Positions 22,001-28,559 of a DNA stretch of 64,000 nt are shown one piece after another. The translations under genes were made by a program, and so were the position numbers. A model generated the notes under the pieces. The model saw only the letters and a program-made list of their open reading frames with translations. It made no database searches and was not told where the DNA came from. Origin of the DNA: Leptidea sinapis. Its lineage: Eukaryota; Arthropoda; Insecta; Lepidoptera; Pieridae. The DNA lies in contig NC_066284.1 in assembly GCF_905404315.1 (NCBI RefSeq), forward strand, positions 10,186,001 through 10,250,000, read 5' to 3'. The first letter of the stretch is position 1. Each line of letters begins with the position of its first letter.

Positions 22001-23771
22001 AAGCTTTTTATTTCACGTGATACCCAAGAAGACCGTAGTATCCACAAGTTCCAATCTGTGGTCATTTATAAGTACGTTGGCTTGTACCTCCGCTGTTTTT
22101 GGTGTAATGAACCGTAAACACTTTGTTTTTTTTTACTGTTTAAGTGCAGATTATTCGTCTCAAATCAACGCACTATCTTTGAGAGTGCATTGTTTTCCTC
22201 ATCATCAATATCTGCACGTCGCTTCACTTTAAAAATAAGTGAAGTATCATCAGCAAACAATACACTCTCATGGCTATCATCTACAACAGACGGTAGATCG
22301 TTAATATATATAAGAAACAATAAAGGACCGAGAATAGAACCCTGCGGAACACCTATTCCTACAGGTTTACCCGAAGACCGCTTGCCATTTACATCGTCTA
22401 TCTGAACTCTTTCGCTTTAATATGATTTTAACAGATTAAGGGCTCTATTTTAACTCCATAATGCTTTAGTTTTAGGAGTAAACTTTCATGGTGGACGCGG
22501 TCAAATGCTTTGGTCAAATCATAAAAAATGCCCAATGCATCCTGTGACCAGGCTTCAAAGATGTGTTCAATGAGTCTAGTACCCGCATTATAGTTGATAA
22601 GCCCCTAGTGAAACCAAATTGATTGGTAAAGGCCTTAGTCGCTTCTTACGACATCCTTGGGTCTGAGATTTCCCTTTATTTTCATTCCCCGGGGAAGCCC
22701 AATGCAAACATATTTTGGACAAATGTTGATGCTTTAACTGGGTTTCTTGGTTTGATTAAATATAAATTGAATGTTATTGTTAAGTTAGTAATTACTAAAA
22801 TCTTGTGAACTGTTTAAAGGGTTGAACAGATCCGCGTTCGACAACAAAACCGTGTCGTTCGAGGAGCACATCAAGAGCGAGCACAACATGTGGCACTACC
22901 TGTACTTCATGGTGCTGGTGAGGGTAAAGGATCCCACGGAGTTCACCGGACCCGAGAGCTACGTGCACTCGATGATTAAGGTGACCAACTATAAACGAGA
23001 TGAACGATGTTTTGTTGTTATATTTTGTGCTAATTTGTTTTGATGTGCTTTTGTATTTGGTGTACAACATAAAAAGACTGTAGTTTTTCGTTGAATATCT
23101 TGCAATGGACAGATTCGGTAGTGTTGAAAGCGTCCCACATGTCTGTTCCAGTCCAACAACCTGGACTGGTTCCCGCGGCTGCGCGCGCTGTCCCTCATGG
23201 GCGGCGGCGAGGGCGAGGGCGGCGAGGTGGAGGTGCGCGCGCTGCAGGCGCAGCTGGAGCGAGCACACGGCGCCGTGCGCACGCTCACCGCGCTGCTGAC
23301 GGAGCTGAGGGACCAGGTACTGGCGCTCACTTCTGGGATTCATTCAATTAAATTTATAACATAATTTGACCAAACCCAGATGATGCGACATCTGGGGTTC
23401 CGTCCCAGAGGTCGCGGGTTCGAGTCCCGCATCGTTCATAAATTTTAGTTACAATATTAATGTAAAAATTATTAAGTTGATTTAATACGACTAAATATAT
23501 TCTTTAGATTGGAGGTTATGTGTGCACTAGATTTCGTAATTTCTTATTTTTTTTTTTTAGTACTTCGGTAGGTAGGTGATCTCGATATATTGTTTCATAA
23601 CTTTCCAAAAGACATATGTATGTGCAGGTATTCTTTTATCCTTTGTTGCGCGTTTTACATTATGCGGTTTATCTCCAGATGACAGAGCAACGCAAGCAAA
23701 AGCAGCGCATCGGACTGCTCAACTCCACGTCGGCGTATCTCCAGAACTTGCAGATGAACCTGCCGCCGTAA
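925..23771 (+). CDS. Itpr: Inositol 1,4,5-trisphosphate receptor, C-terminal part (23 exons)
   Basis: This gene encodes the IP3-gated Ca2+-release channel of the ER membrane, which works as a tetramer. Exons seen: 925-1067, 1802-1992, 2382-2493, 3358-3466, 6084-6224, 7081-7172, 8837-8963, 9475-9585, 10344-10486, 10648-10828, 11397-11626, 12818-12916, 13650-13787, 14580-14772, 15492-15614, 16776-16948, 17977-18141, 18765-18942, 20441-20679, 21112-21277, 22820-22980, 23152-23316, 23679-23771. All have GT donors and AG acceptors, and the joined frame is open for 1,156 residues. In window numbering, the regulatory/coupling region is about 1-640, six membrane segments lie within about 665-995, the pore filter GGGIGD is at 949-954, and the linker zinc ligands are C1014, C1017, H1034 and H1039. 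A coiled-coil tail follows. The match to animal IP3 receptors is clear throughout. The IP3-binding N-terminus lies outside the window. The first base belongs to a codon split with an upstream exon. Confidence 0.97.
1089..1483 (+). mobile_element. Helitron-like (Lep1-type) relic ending in (AT)n
   Basis: It starts TACTAGTTGACCCGACAGAC, a variant of the CTAGCTGACCC start of Lep1-like non-autonomous Helitrons. It has the GGTCCAGCCGTTCTCGAG word near its end, followed by (TA)n at 1452-1481. A related copy in the opposite orientation is at 19731-20043. Confidence 0.5.
1802..1992 (+). CDS. Itpr: Itpr exon 2 of window
   Basis: It encodes VMEGLQEIVSLLEEQLRPLL and VDILYKPHRLF, closely matching the conserved IERLQDIV..LEDRLRPLVQ region. 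The acceptor chosen is ATTTTCCAG at 1801, because it continues phase 0 from the previous exon. The frame stays open further upstream, so the 5' edge is slightly uncertain. The donor is GTGAGC. Confidence 0.85.
2047..2190 (+). repeat. Interspersed repeat B, partial
   Basis: It carries GGAAGACAAATGAGCGTACC and the AGTGATCACCACCGCCCACA word shared with longer copies at 3023, 32825 and 35690. It lies in an Itpr intron. Confidence 0.55.
2382..2493 (+). CDS. Itpr: Itpr exon 3 of window
   Basis: It encodes LIRHTEKLLEEKEEKLCVKV then LRTLREMMAVDPEYGDK, the conserved LIKHTKQLLEE..EEKLCIKVLQTLREMM block. An Arg codon is split across the preceding junction (AG|A). The donor is GTAATA. Confidence 0.93.
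3023..3325 (+). repeat. Interspersed repeat B, long copy
   Basis: Words include GGAGGACAAACGAGCGTACG, CGTATCGTCCCGGAAACACC and GAAAACCGCACTGTGGAGGA, shared over about 300 bp with 35690-36000 and 32825-33045. Short broken ORFs run through the copies, so it is probably a fragment of a larger element whose identity I cannot fix. Confidence 0.65.
3358..3466 (+). CDS. Itpr: Itpr exon 4 of window
   Basis: It encodes GNQLRSKLLSQYFVNRK and a proline/valine-rich stretch, matching GEALRQ.LVNRYY. The family's coupling region diverges after this point. The acceptor TTTTTTCAG lies about 30 bp after an interspersed repeat (3023-3325). Confidence 0.85.
3491..3660 (+). repeat. SINE-like repeat A copy
   Basis: It starts CAGTGGGTGGCTTC and contains GCCGTGAAGCAGTAATGTGT and AAATTACTGGGCAAATGAGA. 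It ends early. An inverted scrap of the family start (TAGCCGACATCCTGTGCAAC) follows directly. Confidence 0.6.
5261..5565 (+). mobile_element. Helitron-like (Lep1-type) non-autonomous element
   Basis: It starts ACTAGCTGACCCACCAAACG and contains GACCACCCTTAATATTTAGG and GTCGGTAAAGCCGTTTCGAA, ending near CACCGCGACATGAGAATTTT. It shares nearly full length with 9844-10168. A CTAG start and lack of terminal inverted repeats fit Helitron relatives of Lepidoptera. Confidence 0.6.
6084..6224 (+). CDS. Itpr: Itpr exon 5 of window
   Basis: It encodes TLAQVQAHLDREGASDLVVE then LVIKSTNRPAIFLEAIQL, matching [21 protein letters not shown]. The exon starts with two bases of a split Ala codon and ends with one base of a Gly codon. 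A 2.6-kb intron containing a Lep1-like repeat precedes it. Confidence 0.93.
7081..7172 (+). CDS. Itpr: Itpr exon 6 of window
   Basis: It encodes GIALLEGGNPIIQNSIFTKL and the following ten residues, the conserved AIALLEGGNTTIQ segment. The acceptor is GATGTTTTAG and the donor GTAACA. Confidence 0.94.
7391..7750. other. Unrecognised repeat-like segment with open frames
   Basis: Frames of 113 codons (minus) and 82 codons (plus) cover this intron stretch. Base composition is richer in G+C than its surroundings. I recognise no domain, and the segment lies wholly within an Itpr intron, so a decayed transposon piece is the likeliest reading. Confidence 0.3.
8551..8793 (+). repeat. SINE-like repeat A copy with A-rich 3' end
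   Basis: It contains GCCGTGAAGCAGTAATGTGT, GTTTCGGTATGAAGGGCACC and CAAGAATCCTGAGCGGCACT and ends TTATTTTCATATAAAAA. The A-rich end on the + side suggests a retroposed element. It ends 43 bp before Itpr exon 7. Confidence 0.65.
8837..8963 (+). CDS. Itpr: Itpr exon 7 of window
   Basis: It encodes VFYDKMREAQQEIRSL then a Ser/Thr-rich linker, matching VFYDRMKVAQQEIKATV. The linker is short and divergent compared with vertebrate receptors. The donor is GTACGA. Confidence 0.92.
9055..9270 (+). repeat. tRNA-shaped repeat with inverted arm (copy 1)
   Basis: Bases 9055-9094 are the reverse complement of 9161-9200 at 38 of 40 positions. The right arm runs into a 73-nt tRNA-shaped unit (9184-9256). 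Two relatives, at 12432-12770 and 27700-27850, share the unit and its upstream flank. It lies in an Itpr intron. Confidence 0.75.
9184..9256 (+). tRNA. tRNA-like sequence in a dispersed repeat (probably not a working tRNA)
   Basis: It folds by eye as a 73-nt cloverleaf: acceptor GAACGGT/ATCGTTC, D stem GCTC/GAGC, anticodon stem CCGGC/GCCGG with loop ACGGAAC, and T stem GTGGG/CCCGC. Loop position 33 is C, not the near-universal U, and the putative anticodon would be GGA. Being repeated with flanks, it is best read as a tRNA-derived element. Confidence 0.5.
9475..9585 (+). CDS. Itpr: Itpr exon 8 of window (divergent linker)
   Basis: It encodes an acidic, low-conservation linker (GEDMDEEVTNACGSAVHAYS). 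The assignment rests on flanking splice signals and phase continuity with the exons on both sides rather than on strong family similarity. Confidence 0.8.
9844..10168 (+). mobile_element. Helitron-like (Lep1-type) non-autonomous element
   Basis: It starts ACTAGCTGACCCAGCAAACG and shares GATCGTAGATAGGTGAAAAT, TAACATTTAGGGGGAT and GGTCAAGCCGTTTCGAAGGA with the copy at 5261. It ends near TATATTAGATAG. Confidence 0.62.
10344..10486 (+). CDS. Itpr: Itpr exon 9 of window
   Basis: It encodes [20 protein letters not shown] then DLQ, the near-invariant [21 protein letters not shown] block. The donor is GTTTGT. Confidence 0.95.
10648..10828 (+). CDS. Itpr: Itpr exon 10 of window
   Basis: It encodes NLLRNQNNKSNYNLVSETLM and then [20 protein letters not shown], almost identical to vertebrate receptors (RYDR_ITPR-type domain). 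It ends with one base of a Gly codon. Confidence 0.97.
11075..11271 (+). mobile_element. MITE family D copy 1
   Basis: It is bounded by GATTTATACGTCTAGATAG and an inverted end TAATCTAGACATATAAAAT. The interior GACAGCTGTGAAAA and GACGTAGCTTGTCA is shared with 30136-30352. Three copies are in the window. It is about 200 bp and non-coding. Confidence 0.65.
11397..11626 (+). CDS. Itpr: Itpr exon 11 of window
   Basis: It encodes GPCHENQNCIATHESNGLDI and LKNNASKLLLAIMESRNDSE, among the most conserved parts of the coupling domain. The acceptor is GTACGCTAG and the donor GTAAGT. Confidence 0.97.
12432..12545 (-). repeat. Inverted flank copy of the tRNA-shaped repeat
   Basis: AACCGTTCGAGTGACGTATA through TGGTTTGTTCAACTCTG is the reverse complement, with small gaps, of 12638-12692, the flank leading into the second tRNA-like unit. 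The two arms are separated by about 140 bp. Confidence 0.65.
12687..12759 (+). tRNA. tRNA-like sequence in a dispersed repeat, copy 2
   Basis: It is a 73-nt cloverleaf: acceptor GAACGGT/ATCGTTC, D stem GCTC/GAGC, anticodon stem CTCGC/GCGAG, loop ACGGAAC, and T stem with one mismatch. TGGCTCAGTTGG and GGTTCGAGTC resemble the Pol III A and B boxes. The anticodon stem differs from copy 1 but still pairs fully. It lies 58 bp before Itpr exon 12. Confidence 0.5.
12818..12916 (+). CDS. Itpr: Itpr exon 12 of window (acidic insert)
   Basis: It encodes VDVACSAFHQEHAADADSDC then DDDTPCAAVSPKE. The first residues and the SPKE end match LVEVIKKAY..SPR; the acidic middle is lineage-variable. An inverted-repeat element begins about 25 bp after the donor. 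Confidence 0.9.
12941..13180 (-). mobile_element. MITE family D copy 2
   Basis: Ends are TTAGATAATTTGTACGTCTA and the inverted CTAGACGTATAAATGGTCTA. The interior is a rearranged reverse complement of the copies at 11075 and 30136. It starts 24 bp after the Itpr exon 12 donor. Confidence 0.6.
13218..13540 (+). repeat. SINE-like repeat A, near full length
   Basis: It starts CCAGTGGGAGGCCCCCTTTG, contains GCACAGTACGCCGGCTAGAT, ACAGTAATGTGTAATCATTA and CAAGAATCCTGAGCGGCACT, and ends TTATTTTCATAAAAAAAA. This is the longest copy here, about 320 bp. Confidence 0.7.
13650..13787 (+). CDS. Itpr: Itpr exon 13 of window
   Basis: It encodes VGHNIYILCHQLAAHNKELA and ends TYYRTHTAQIE, matching VGHNIYILAHQLARHNKEL...HTAQIE. 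The acceptor CACGTGCAG is preceded by a (TA)n run. Confidence 0.96.
14580..14772 (+). CDS. Itpr: Itpr exon 14 of window
   Basis: It encodes IVRTDRSMEQIVFPIPEICE and FHEMKWQKKLR, the strongly conserved segment just before the first membrane span. Confidence 0.97.
15492..15614 (+). CDS. Itpr: Itpr exon 15 of window (TM1)
   Basis: It encodes QPFLFWVSSYMSLWSNILFN then FAVLINVIVAFFYPF. It matches [31 protein letters not shown], the first transmembrane helix. Confidence 0.95.
15739..15861 (-). mobile_element. LINE 3'-end repeat E
   Basis: AAAAGGCATTTATTTTCTC and ATACTAGATACTACTATCGC are shared with 17571, 21646 and 59500. At 21646-22640 the same sequence abuts a minus-strand RT fragment, so I infer that it is that LINE's 3' end. 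Confidence 0.55.
15866..16085 (-). repeat. SINE-like repeat A, inverted
   Basis: On the minus strand it carries the family words (reverse of GCAGTGCCGCTCAGGATTCA and CTCGCCGGCATAGG). It lies next to repeat E in an Itpr intron. Confidence 0.55.
16355..16722. mobile_element. Foldback/MITE candidate with long imperfect inverted arms
   Basis: The stretch 16365-16425 (with AATTTATCTACACCC and CTATTAAAGATTCTAAAACA) reappears inverted at about 16581-16636 (CAGAATCTTTTATAGAGGGA, GAGTGTAGATAAAG). Outer ends ATAAGGGGTGTTA and TAATACCCCTTAT are also inverted. No ORF. It lies just before Itpr exon 16. Confidence 0.5.
16776..16948 (+). CDS. Itpr: Itpr exon 16 of window (TM2-TM3)
   Basis: It encodes two hydrophobic stretches, LSLVVWVASCAAGALVAWL and GARALLASAIVRLIF. 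The second matches GIRALIASTILRLIF. The exon is very GC-rich at third positions compared with the AT-rich introns. Confidence 0.94.
16974..17190 (+). repeat. Interspersed repeat F, copy 1
   Basis: It shares AACAATGTAAACAAAC, GTGTTTCGTGGTACAGGAAA and GCAGTCAGTACCGGA with 43846-44075 over about 215 bp. Class unknown. Confidence 0.6.
17571..17755 (-). mobile_element. LINE 3'-end repeat E
   Basis: It contains TTTTCTCAAAATTGATTC, CTACCACTGCTTCGGAAACA and GGCGCGAGAAACTCTCCCAG in an Itpr intron, a decayed copy of the 3' repeat linked to the RT relic at 21646-22640. Confidence 0.55.
17977..18141 (+). CDS. Itpr: Itpr exon 17 of window (TM4)
   Basis: It encodes MGNQGTLSKSTRSVITDPEL then LYHGVYLVFCFLGICCHPFF, matching VGN.GTFTRGYRA...EFLYHLLYL...G.FVHEFFYSLL. 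Confidence 0.94.
18640..18755 (-). repeat. Possible tRNA-related SINE tail
   Basis: On the minus strand the segment reads as a tRNA-like head with ACGAATCCCGG, resembling a Pol III B box, as in many lepidopteran SINEs. It ends next to Itpr exon 18. The match is weak. Confidence 0.3.
18765..18942 (+). CDS. Itpr: Itpr exon 18 of window (TM5)
   Basis: It encodes [20 protein letters not shown] and NGRSILLTAVLALVLVYMFS, matching [37 protein letters not shown]. It ends with one base of an Asp codon at the start of the luminal loop. Confidence 0.97.
18957..19250 (+). repeat. Tandem duplication of about 144 bp in an Itpr intron
   Basis: CATCAGTGAAAAACTATTCT to ATGACGACGAATTGCA (about 18958-19106) is repeated immediately (about 19107-19250) with a few substitutions. 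Shared words include GGGCGTGATTTTTGGCCACG and TTTGGTAGTACTCGTATATA. Confidence 0.85.
19731..20043 (-). mobile_element. Helitron-like relic, inverted relative of 1089-1483
   Basis: GGCTTGACAGTTCTGCTGTG and ACAGAACAACGTCTGTCGGG are reverse complements of words in 1089-1483. The end near CTAGTAG corresponds to that copy's CTAGTTG start. Confidence 0.5.
20441..20679 (+). CDS. Itpr: Itpr exon 19 of window (luminal loop and pore)
   Basis: It starts with a run of Asp codons, then has a Gly/Ala/Ser-rich luminal loop. It ends CDSLIMCIVTTLNQGLRNGG plus GIGDILRAPASF. GGGIGD is the Ca2+ selectivity filter (GGGVGD in vertebrates). Only the pore end is well conserved. Confidence 0.95.
21112..21277 (+). 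CDS. Itpr: Itpr exon 20 of window (TM6, gate)
   Basis: It encodes EPLFVARVVYDLLFFFVVII then IVLNLIFGVIIDTFADL and TCFVC. It covers TM6 with its gate residues and the first Cys pair of the zinc-binding linker. Confidence 0.97.
21405..21643 (-). repeat. SINE-like repeat A, inverted
   Basis: It contains CCAGTGCCGCTCAGGAATCT, AGCTACGGCGTCCTTCAGAC and CTAGCCGGCATCCTGTGCAA, all reverse-complement words of the family. It directly precedes the LINE relic at 21646. Confidence 0.65.
21646..22640 (-). pseudogene. Jockey-type LINE reverse transcriptase relic
   Basis: The minus strand, read with frameshifts, gives RT pieces: QFGF near 22615, DLTKAFD near 22515, VGIGVPQGSILGPLL near 22350 and FADD-type sequence near 22240. 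The end (21646-21830) is repeat E, taken as the 3' UTR. It is 5'-truncated and broken in many places. Insertion is antisense to Itpr, between exons 20 and 21. Confidence 0.7.
22820..22980 (+). CDS. Itpr: Itpr exon 21 of window (linker domain)
   Basis: It encodes SAFDNKTVSFEEHIKSEHNM then WHYLYFMVLVRVKD and TGPESYVHSMIK. It supplies the two linker His residues (HIKSEH). An ORF-like stretch on the opposite strand here is only a shadow. Confidence 0.97.
23152..23316 (+). CDS. Itpr: Itpr exon 22 of window (C-terminal coiled coil)
   Basis: It encodes NLDWFPRLRALSLMGGGEGE then a heptad-like Leu/Ala-rich helix ending LLTELRDQ. It matches NLDWFPRMRAMSL and the family's coiled coil. Confidence 0.96.
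23360..23450 (+). repeat. 3' part of the tRNA-shaped repeat (copy 3)
   Basis: Only the 3' portion remains: a perfect T arm (GCGGG TTCGAGT CCCGC) and the acceptor strand ATCGTTC at about 23410-23438, followed by the shared ATAAATTTTAGTT flank. It lies in the last Itpr intron. Confidence 0.6.
23679..23771 (+). CDS. Itpr: Itpr terminal exon with stop codon
   Basis: It encodes MTEQRKQKQRIGLLNSTSAY then LQNLQMNLPP and TAA at 23769-23771. MTEQRKQKQRIGLL is the invariant end of the IP3 receptor coiled coil. Confidence 0.97.
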   Translation: MTEQRKQKQRIGLLNSTSAYLQNLQMNLPP

Positions 23772-24480
23772 GCTGACTTCATACACACCCACTCATTGTG
23801 TATTTATTTCAATGTTTATTTTTTCATTTATATATTCTCTAAACTGTTTTAAAAAATTCATTTGCTTTAAGCATATGTAGTGGTACATATTTTATTATCA
23901 TATAACCTATTGTTGTTTATATTTATTTATATTTACTATATGCATCAAGTGTGTAATCACGAAAATATTTGATAAATATCAACTTGGAAATGTACAATTT
24001 GAGTTGTTATTACTCATATCAACATAGTTTTAGCAATAAAAGTTCCGTATATTTTCAAAATATTATACGTAAATATTTTTCAATGAATTTGATAGGTTTT
24101 AGTCGTTGAGTAGGTTTTAGAAATCAAAGATAGTGATATTGTTACCTTAGTATTTATTGCCAACATATCTTAACTATTATAACCTAAAATTTTTGAATCT
24201 AACTCCATTTGTAGACTTAAATAGAAAAATTTACTAAAAAAATCTTGAATATTTTATCGTAGAAATGAATCTTTTTGTACACATTATCTTCTATACCCTT
24301 CTTATACTTTTTACTAACATAATGAGGCTATGTTTAGATTATTCATCCTTTAGAAAATTTTACTATATTTTTGTATACCTGTCTACCCTGGATTAACTAT
24401 CGTAAGAATTTTTAGAGCCTTATTTTCAAAGATTTGAAGTTTTCGATTTATGGACTATTGTGATGAAATAAAGCAATAAA
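23772..24480 (+). other. Probable Itpr 3' UTR with polyadenylation signals
   Basis: AT-rich non-coding sequence follows the stop. Two AATAAA hexamers occur at 24467-24472 and 24475-24480, about 700 bp after the stop, and are the likeliest 3' end. This is inferred from motif and position; no transcript evidence is available. Confidence 0.5.
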
Positions 24481-25369
24481 TACAATGAGTTTAATAAATG
24501 TATTATTAAATAACTATTGTTATCTATCATTCGTTCAATTTTTTTTTCAAACTCGGACTAAATTTCACTATTGTTTAAGTGTTTACTACGTTGGTTTTAC
24601 TATCCGAGAGAAGGCATGAAAATAATTTTATTTACAAATATTGTAAAACATAAGGCACTGGTGAGTGTTAATTTTATTAGTCGTTCATAAGTTTTTCGTT
24701 AAATTTTGGTTAAATTATACACAATATAGCTATTTATATCTGTTGGAAAATGTTTATTTGACATTAGAATTGTTAAAATAAAATTATTGAGCTTTTATCA
24801 ATCACTCGCTGCCTGCTGGCATGTGCTTCCTATTGCACTAACGTGGACTATAAGTGTCAATGTCACCACTGAGTTGTCAAAGAATAATAAGAAAGAAATA
24901 ATAAGAAAGATTAACAGAAGTAAAAGTCTTCTGTCGCGCACCACGGGCACCGAGTGCGTGACATAAGTTTCTATCATATATAATATTAAAAGAGGAATAT
25001 TCATGATACTTTGCAGCAGGGAATGTATACTTAAACTTTTACTAAATCTTAACGTTTGTTGTGCAATACTTTACTAAAACAAGCTCAAAACCGTTACCTA
25101 CTTACTGAGTGTAGTTAGTTAAATGTTTGAAGATCTGATATATTTTTGTTGTGATTTACATTATTGTATACTATGGGGGAAGAGGGGGGATGAGACGGCA
25201 TACGGTTGACATGCTAGGTTATTTTATCTCTAGTTTAATTTTTTATTGTGATACGGTAGTTGAGAAATACCAGGCTAATAGAAACAAATAGAGCTGGTAG
25301 TTGATTCATTAATAATTTACTGATATTTAATATCTGTTTCATCTTTCTTATGATACATACTTAGATTAA
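24481..25369. other. Intergenic DNA, nothing recognised
   Basis: AT-rich sequence downstream of Itpr with no convincing ORF or known repeat. A minus-strand frame of 68 codons (24798-25004) shows no domain. Confidence 0.6.
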
Positions 25370-25785
25370 GGATTGGTCTCCGCTGCGCTCCAACTAGATA
25401 CCGCAGGCGTAGTCTCAAAGTGCGGCAACTAATACTACACCCAAGTGGGCGTAGTCGAGTCAGTCTCGAACAATGTGTGACGTTGACGTGCCACATATTC
25501 TGTTAAACTTTGCTGATAATTGAAACTAAAATTGGGGGTTGCACAGTAAAACTTTGTAAAAATAATACTACAACAAAAAAATAAAAACACTGGGATCACG
25601 TATCATCAGTAACTATTTTGTATTTTATTAATTTCAATGTAAAATAATAACACGAAGCATATGTTACACAATTTGAAAGATGCCATTGAGTGTCAAGACG
25701 CCACGCAGAAGCCTCCAATAGTTAAAAAAGTTATTGTTCTTAGGTATTGCGGTATCTAGTCGAAGCGCAGAACGATTCTTTATTT
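25370..25785. mobile_element. MITE candidate with ~35-bp terminal inverted repeats
   Basis: The left end CTGCGCTCCAACTAGATACC (in 25376-25412) matches the reverse complement of the right end at 25747-25785 (GGTATCTAGTCGAAGCGCAG) with a few differences. No coding capacity. Target duplication was not established. Confidence 0.55.
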
Positions 25786-26555
25786 AAGTATACATAGCAT
25801 CGGATATTATAATAAGGTCAAACAAGGGATATTATTTTTATGATTCTCAATTATGCTTTTTATTGAGAATTATATCCTGATTTTATAATTTACTTTACCT
25901 TCCTCGTGAACACTACATATGTTTGCAGTAGTAGATGCATTAAACACAATATATATAATGGTTATTATTAAATTGGTATTTGTATTGATATTATACACTG
26001 ATACGGATTATTACAATCCCGCGACATATTAAACATCAGAAGCACAACACACGTCTGTTCCTAATGCAGCCATTATTAATGGCGCCGTGAGCACCGAGTG
26101 TTTGACATCAGTACAATAAACCATTGGCAAATAGACTTTCTATTAACCCAGTGTTTCTACTGCCGCCGTATTGCGTTTTGTATGTTTGTGATTTAGGGTT
26201 TTTTTGCATTTTACTTAATCGTAAAATTGATTTAGTAAAATCAATTACTACTTAAATAATAATATGTGTATCAAAAAAAATTATTTGTTAAAGCACCTTT
26301 TCGAAAGCTGAGAGCTTTGTCGTGTATGTGATGGGATTTTACTTAAAATTATATATTATTGTTATAAGTTTTAACTCGAATAATAACTTGTTAAGAACAA
26401 CATTACGTTAACTTTGACTGTTTTTACAAATAGTGCCATTCAACAGTGAGACAGTTTTATTGTTTTAAGACGCATTTATAAATATTTAAAGCAAAACATT
26501 CCTATCTCCTATGTGACAACACTATTAAAATATTTCTCCCATATTTTATCTTTAT

Positions 26556-26953
26556 CCCCGATTTCACCAATGACACTTCAAACTGAGTTTAATAAAACTC
26601 ATTTTTACGTACACGAGTTTAAATGCCAGTTTCGAAAACACAAAGCGATTTCATGAATCACTTTTGAGTATGTTGACGTAAACTGAGTTTACATGTCACA
26701 AACAATAGAATATATCAAATATCTGTCAATACTGGTATCGATAAGTATGAACAAAATCAAAATTAAATGTCAATGTTTCTAGTACGATACCGACAGTGAA
26801 AGCTCTTGAACGCGAAAGAATTTAAACGCGTTTAGGCTATAACTGCGTTTAGTTTGTGTTGGTGAAATCAGAATTGAATCTGTTAACTCGTTTATTTTCG
26901 TAAGCTTAGTTCAGTGTTCTAATCGCGTTCTAGTTGAGTGGTGAAATCGAGGC
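26556..26953. mobile_element. MITE candidate with GATTTCACCA ends
   Basis: CCCCGATTTCACCAATGA on the left is inverted at the right end as GTGGTGAAATCGAGG. About 400 bp, with no ORF. The TIR is short, so this is tentative. Confidence 0.4.
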
Positions 26954-27694
26954 TTAGAGTTGCTGTTTTAGATATCTTTATCTAAGTACATTCTATGTAA
27001 ACGTATTTACTTGTATTCTTGTACATTCCTGTCTTCAGATGAGTTTAACATCTATTGACAGCCGTAAAGATGAACATCACTACTGTGATGACCGATTGTG
27101 GTGAGATTTGTTTTGTTTATGAAAATAAATAATGGCACAACGTTGTTTTTTTTCTTTACCTTCAGGGCGTCCTAATTGATTGTTTACCCGCAGCATTGAT
27201 AAAAACAAAATATTCATGAAATTTTTATTTTTATTTATTAAAGGTTAATTGTTGGTGAATGAACACTAGTAAGTTTGGTGCATATGTTAGATATATTTTC
27301 GATTACCAAGGTCACCGAAACAAAAGAATATCAAAACCTAGTTTGCTTCAAATAAGAATAAATATAGTGGCGACAAAACTGGAAGTTTTGAAGGGAATAC
27401 TCACCAGACAGGAGCCACCTCTTTTGTCAATTCAGATGTCACTAACACTTTATGTTAAGGACACAGTTTTCCGGGCGATTGATTTATATTTGACCTTCTT
27501 TTTCTATATTTTCACGAGCGACGATGAGGTGACGCACGCGGCCATTAAGAGATTTTTTTGACAGCTCGCCCCATACGTTAAATAAAGAGGAAAAAATATA
27601 GCGAGAGAAATCCGCTTAACAAGTTTATAATAATAAACCATAATCACTAAATATAATTAGAAGTTACTATAAAAGAAAATTTTTTCGGTATACA
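26954..27694. other. Intergenic DNA, nothing firm
   Basis: A 100-codon plus frame (27259-27561) is open but lacks recognisable domains, a credible start context or splice partners. I do not call it a gene. Confidence 0.5.
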
Positions 27695-27699
27695 CGTGA

Positions 27700-27850
27700 T
27701 ATGGAGCCACAACCTGAGATTTGAACAAGGCATACGAAGATTTACGATCCCTGCATCACTCGAACGGTTGGCTCAGTTGATAAGAACGCTTGAGCGGAAC
27801 CCGAGAGGTCGCAGGTTTGAATCCCGCATGGTTCATAAATTTTGGAATCT
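27700..27850 (+). repeat. tRNA-shaped repeat, copy 4 (decayed)
   Basis: The flank GGAGCCACAACCTGAGATTT leads into a 73-nt unit at 27762-27834 with the same layout as copies 1 and 2 but mismatches in the D, anticodon and T stems. The flank CATAAATTTTGG follows. It is intergenic, between the two genes. Confidence 0.65.
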
Positions 27851-28559
27851 TTGGTTTTATAGTGATTCGCTGTGTTAACACTAAATGAATGTGTTATCTT
27901 GTGTTACTCGCTTTATCAGTAATTTTTTGAACTTGACTGCATCACAGAACCTGACGAATTTAATTTCACGATCTATCTCGACGCCTAAACGAAATTTTGT
28001 CAAAAATGTCTCACGTCATTAATGGACGCCCCCTAAATGGTTTAAGCTCATACTGGCGTGCCCCAGAGCAGAGAGAAGAAGCAATACTCCAAATGCGGCC
28101 GGATCTATTTGTTACCACATCTTCATTTCACTGAAGATGCTAGTTTCTTCCGACGCTTATCCACTATTTCTAGAGAGAGACTTGTCAGTAATGGTTTCCA
28201 TTACAATCGAGTCCAATATTTAAAGACTTCACATATAATGGATTATTTATTTATTAATAATCGTCAGTCACAAACGTTTCAACTTAAATAAAATATTAAC
28301 AATATTATTATACGCGCTGTATAATGAAAACATAAAATCTTTGAATAAATGGGCAAAATAACCCGATATATTTATTACTTTTGATTAAGAAGATCGCATT
28401 CGGTAACTTTTGACAAATCAAAAATTTATCTGACTGTCACTTCAGCCGCATAACATCACAGAAAAGGTATCTAGGTATGTATAAATATTCTATATTTGGG
28501 TACATAATCAACAGACTACACAGATAATGATCATTAATTGTATATAATATATATGTCGG

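Noticed and set aside
22795..23343. Minus-strand frame of 182 codons
   Set aside because: It is the antisense shadow of Itpr exons 21 and 22.
27259..27561. Intergenic 100-codon frame as a new gene
   Set aside because: AT-rich, no recognisable domain, no splice context; length is within what chance allows.
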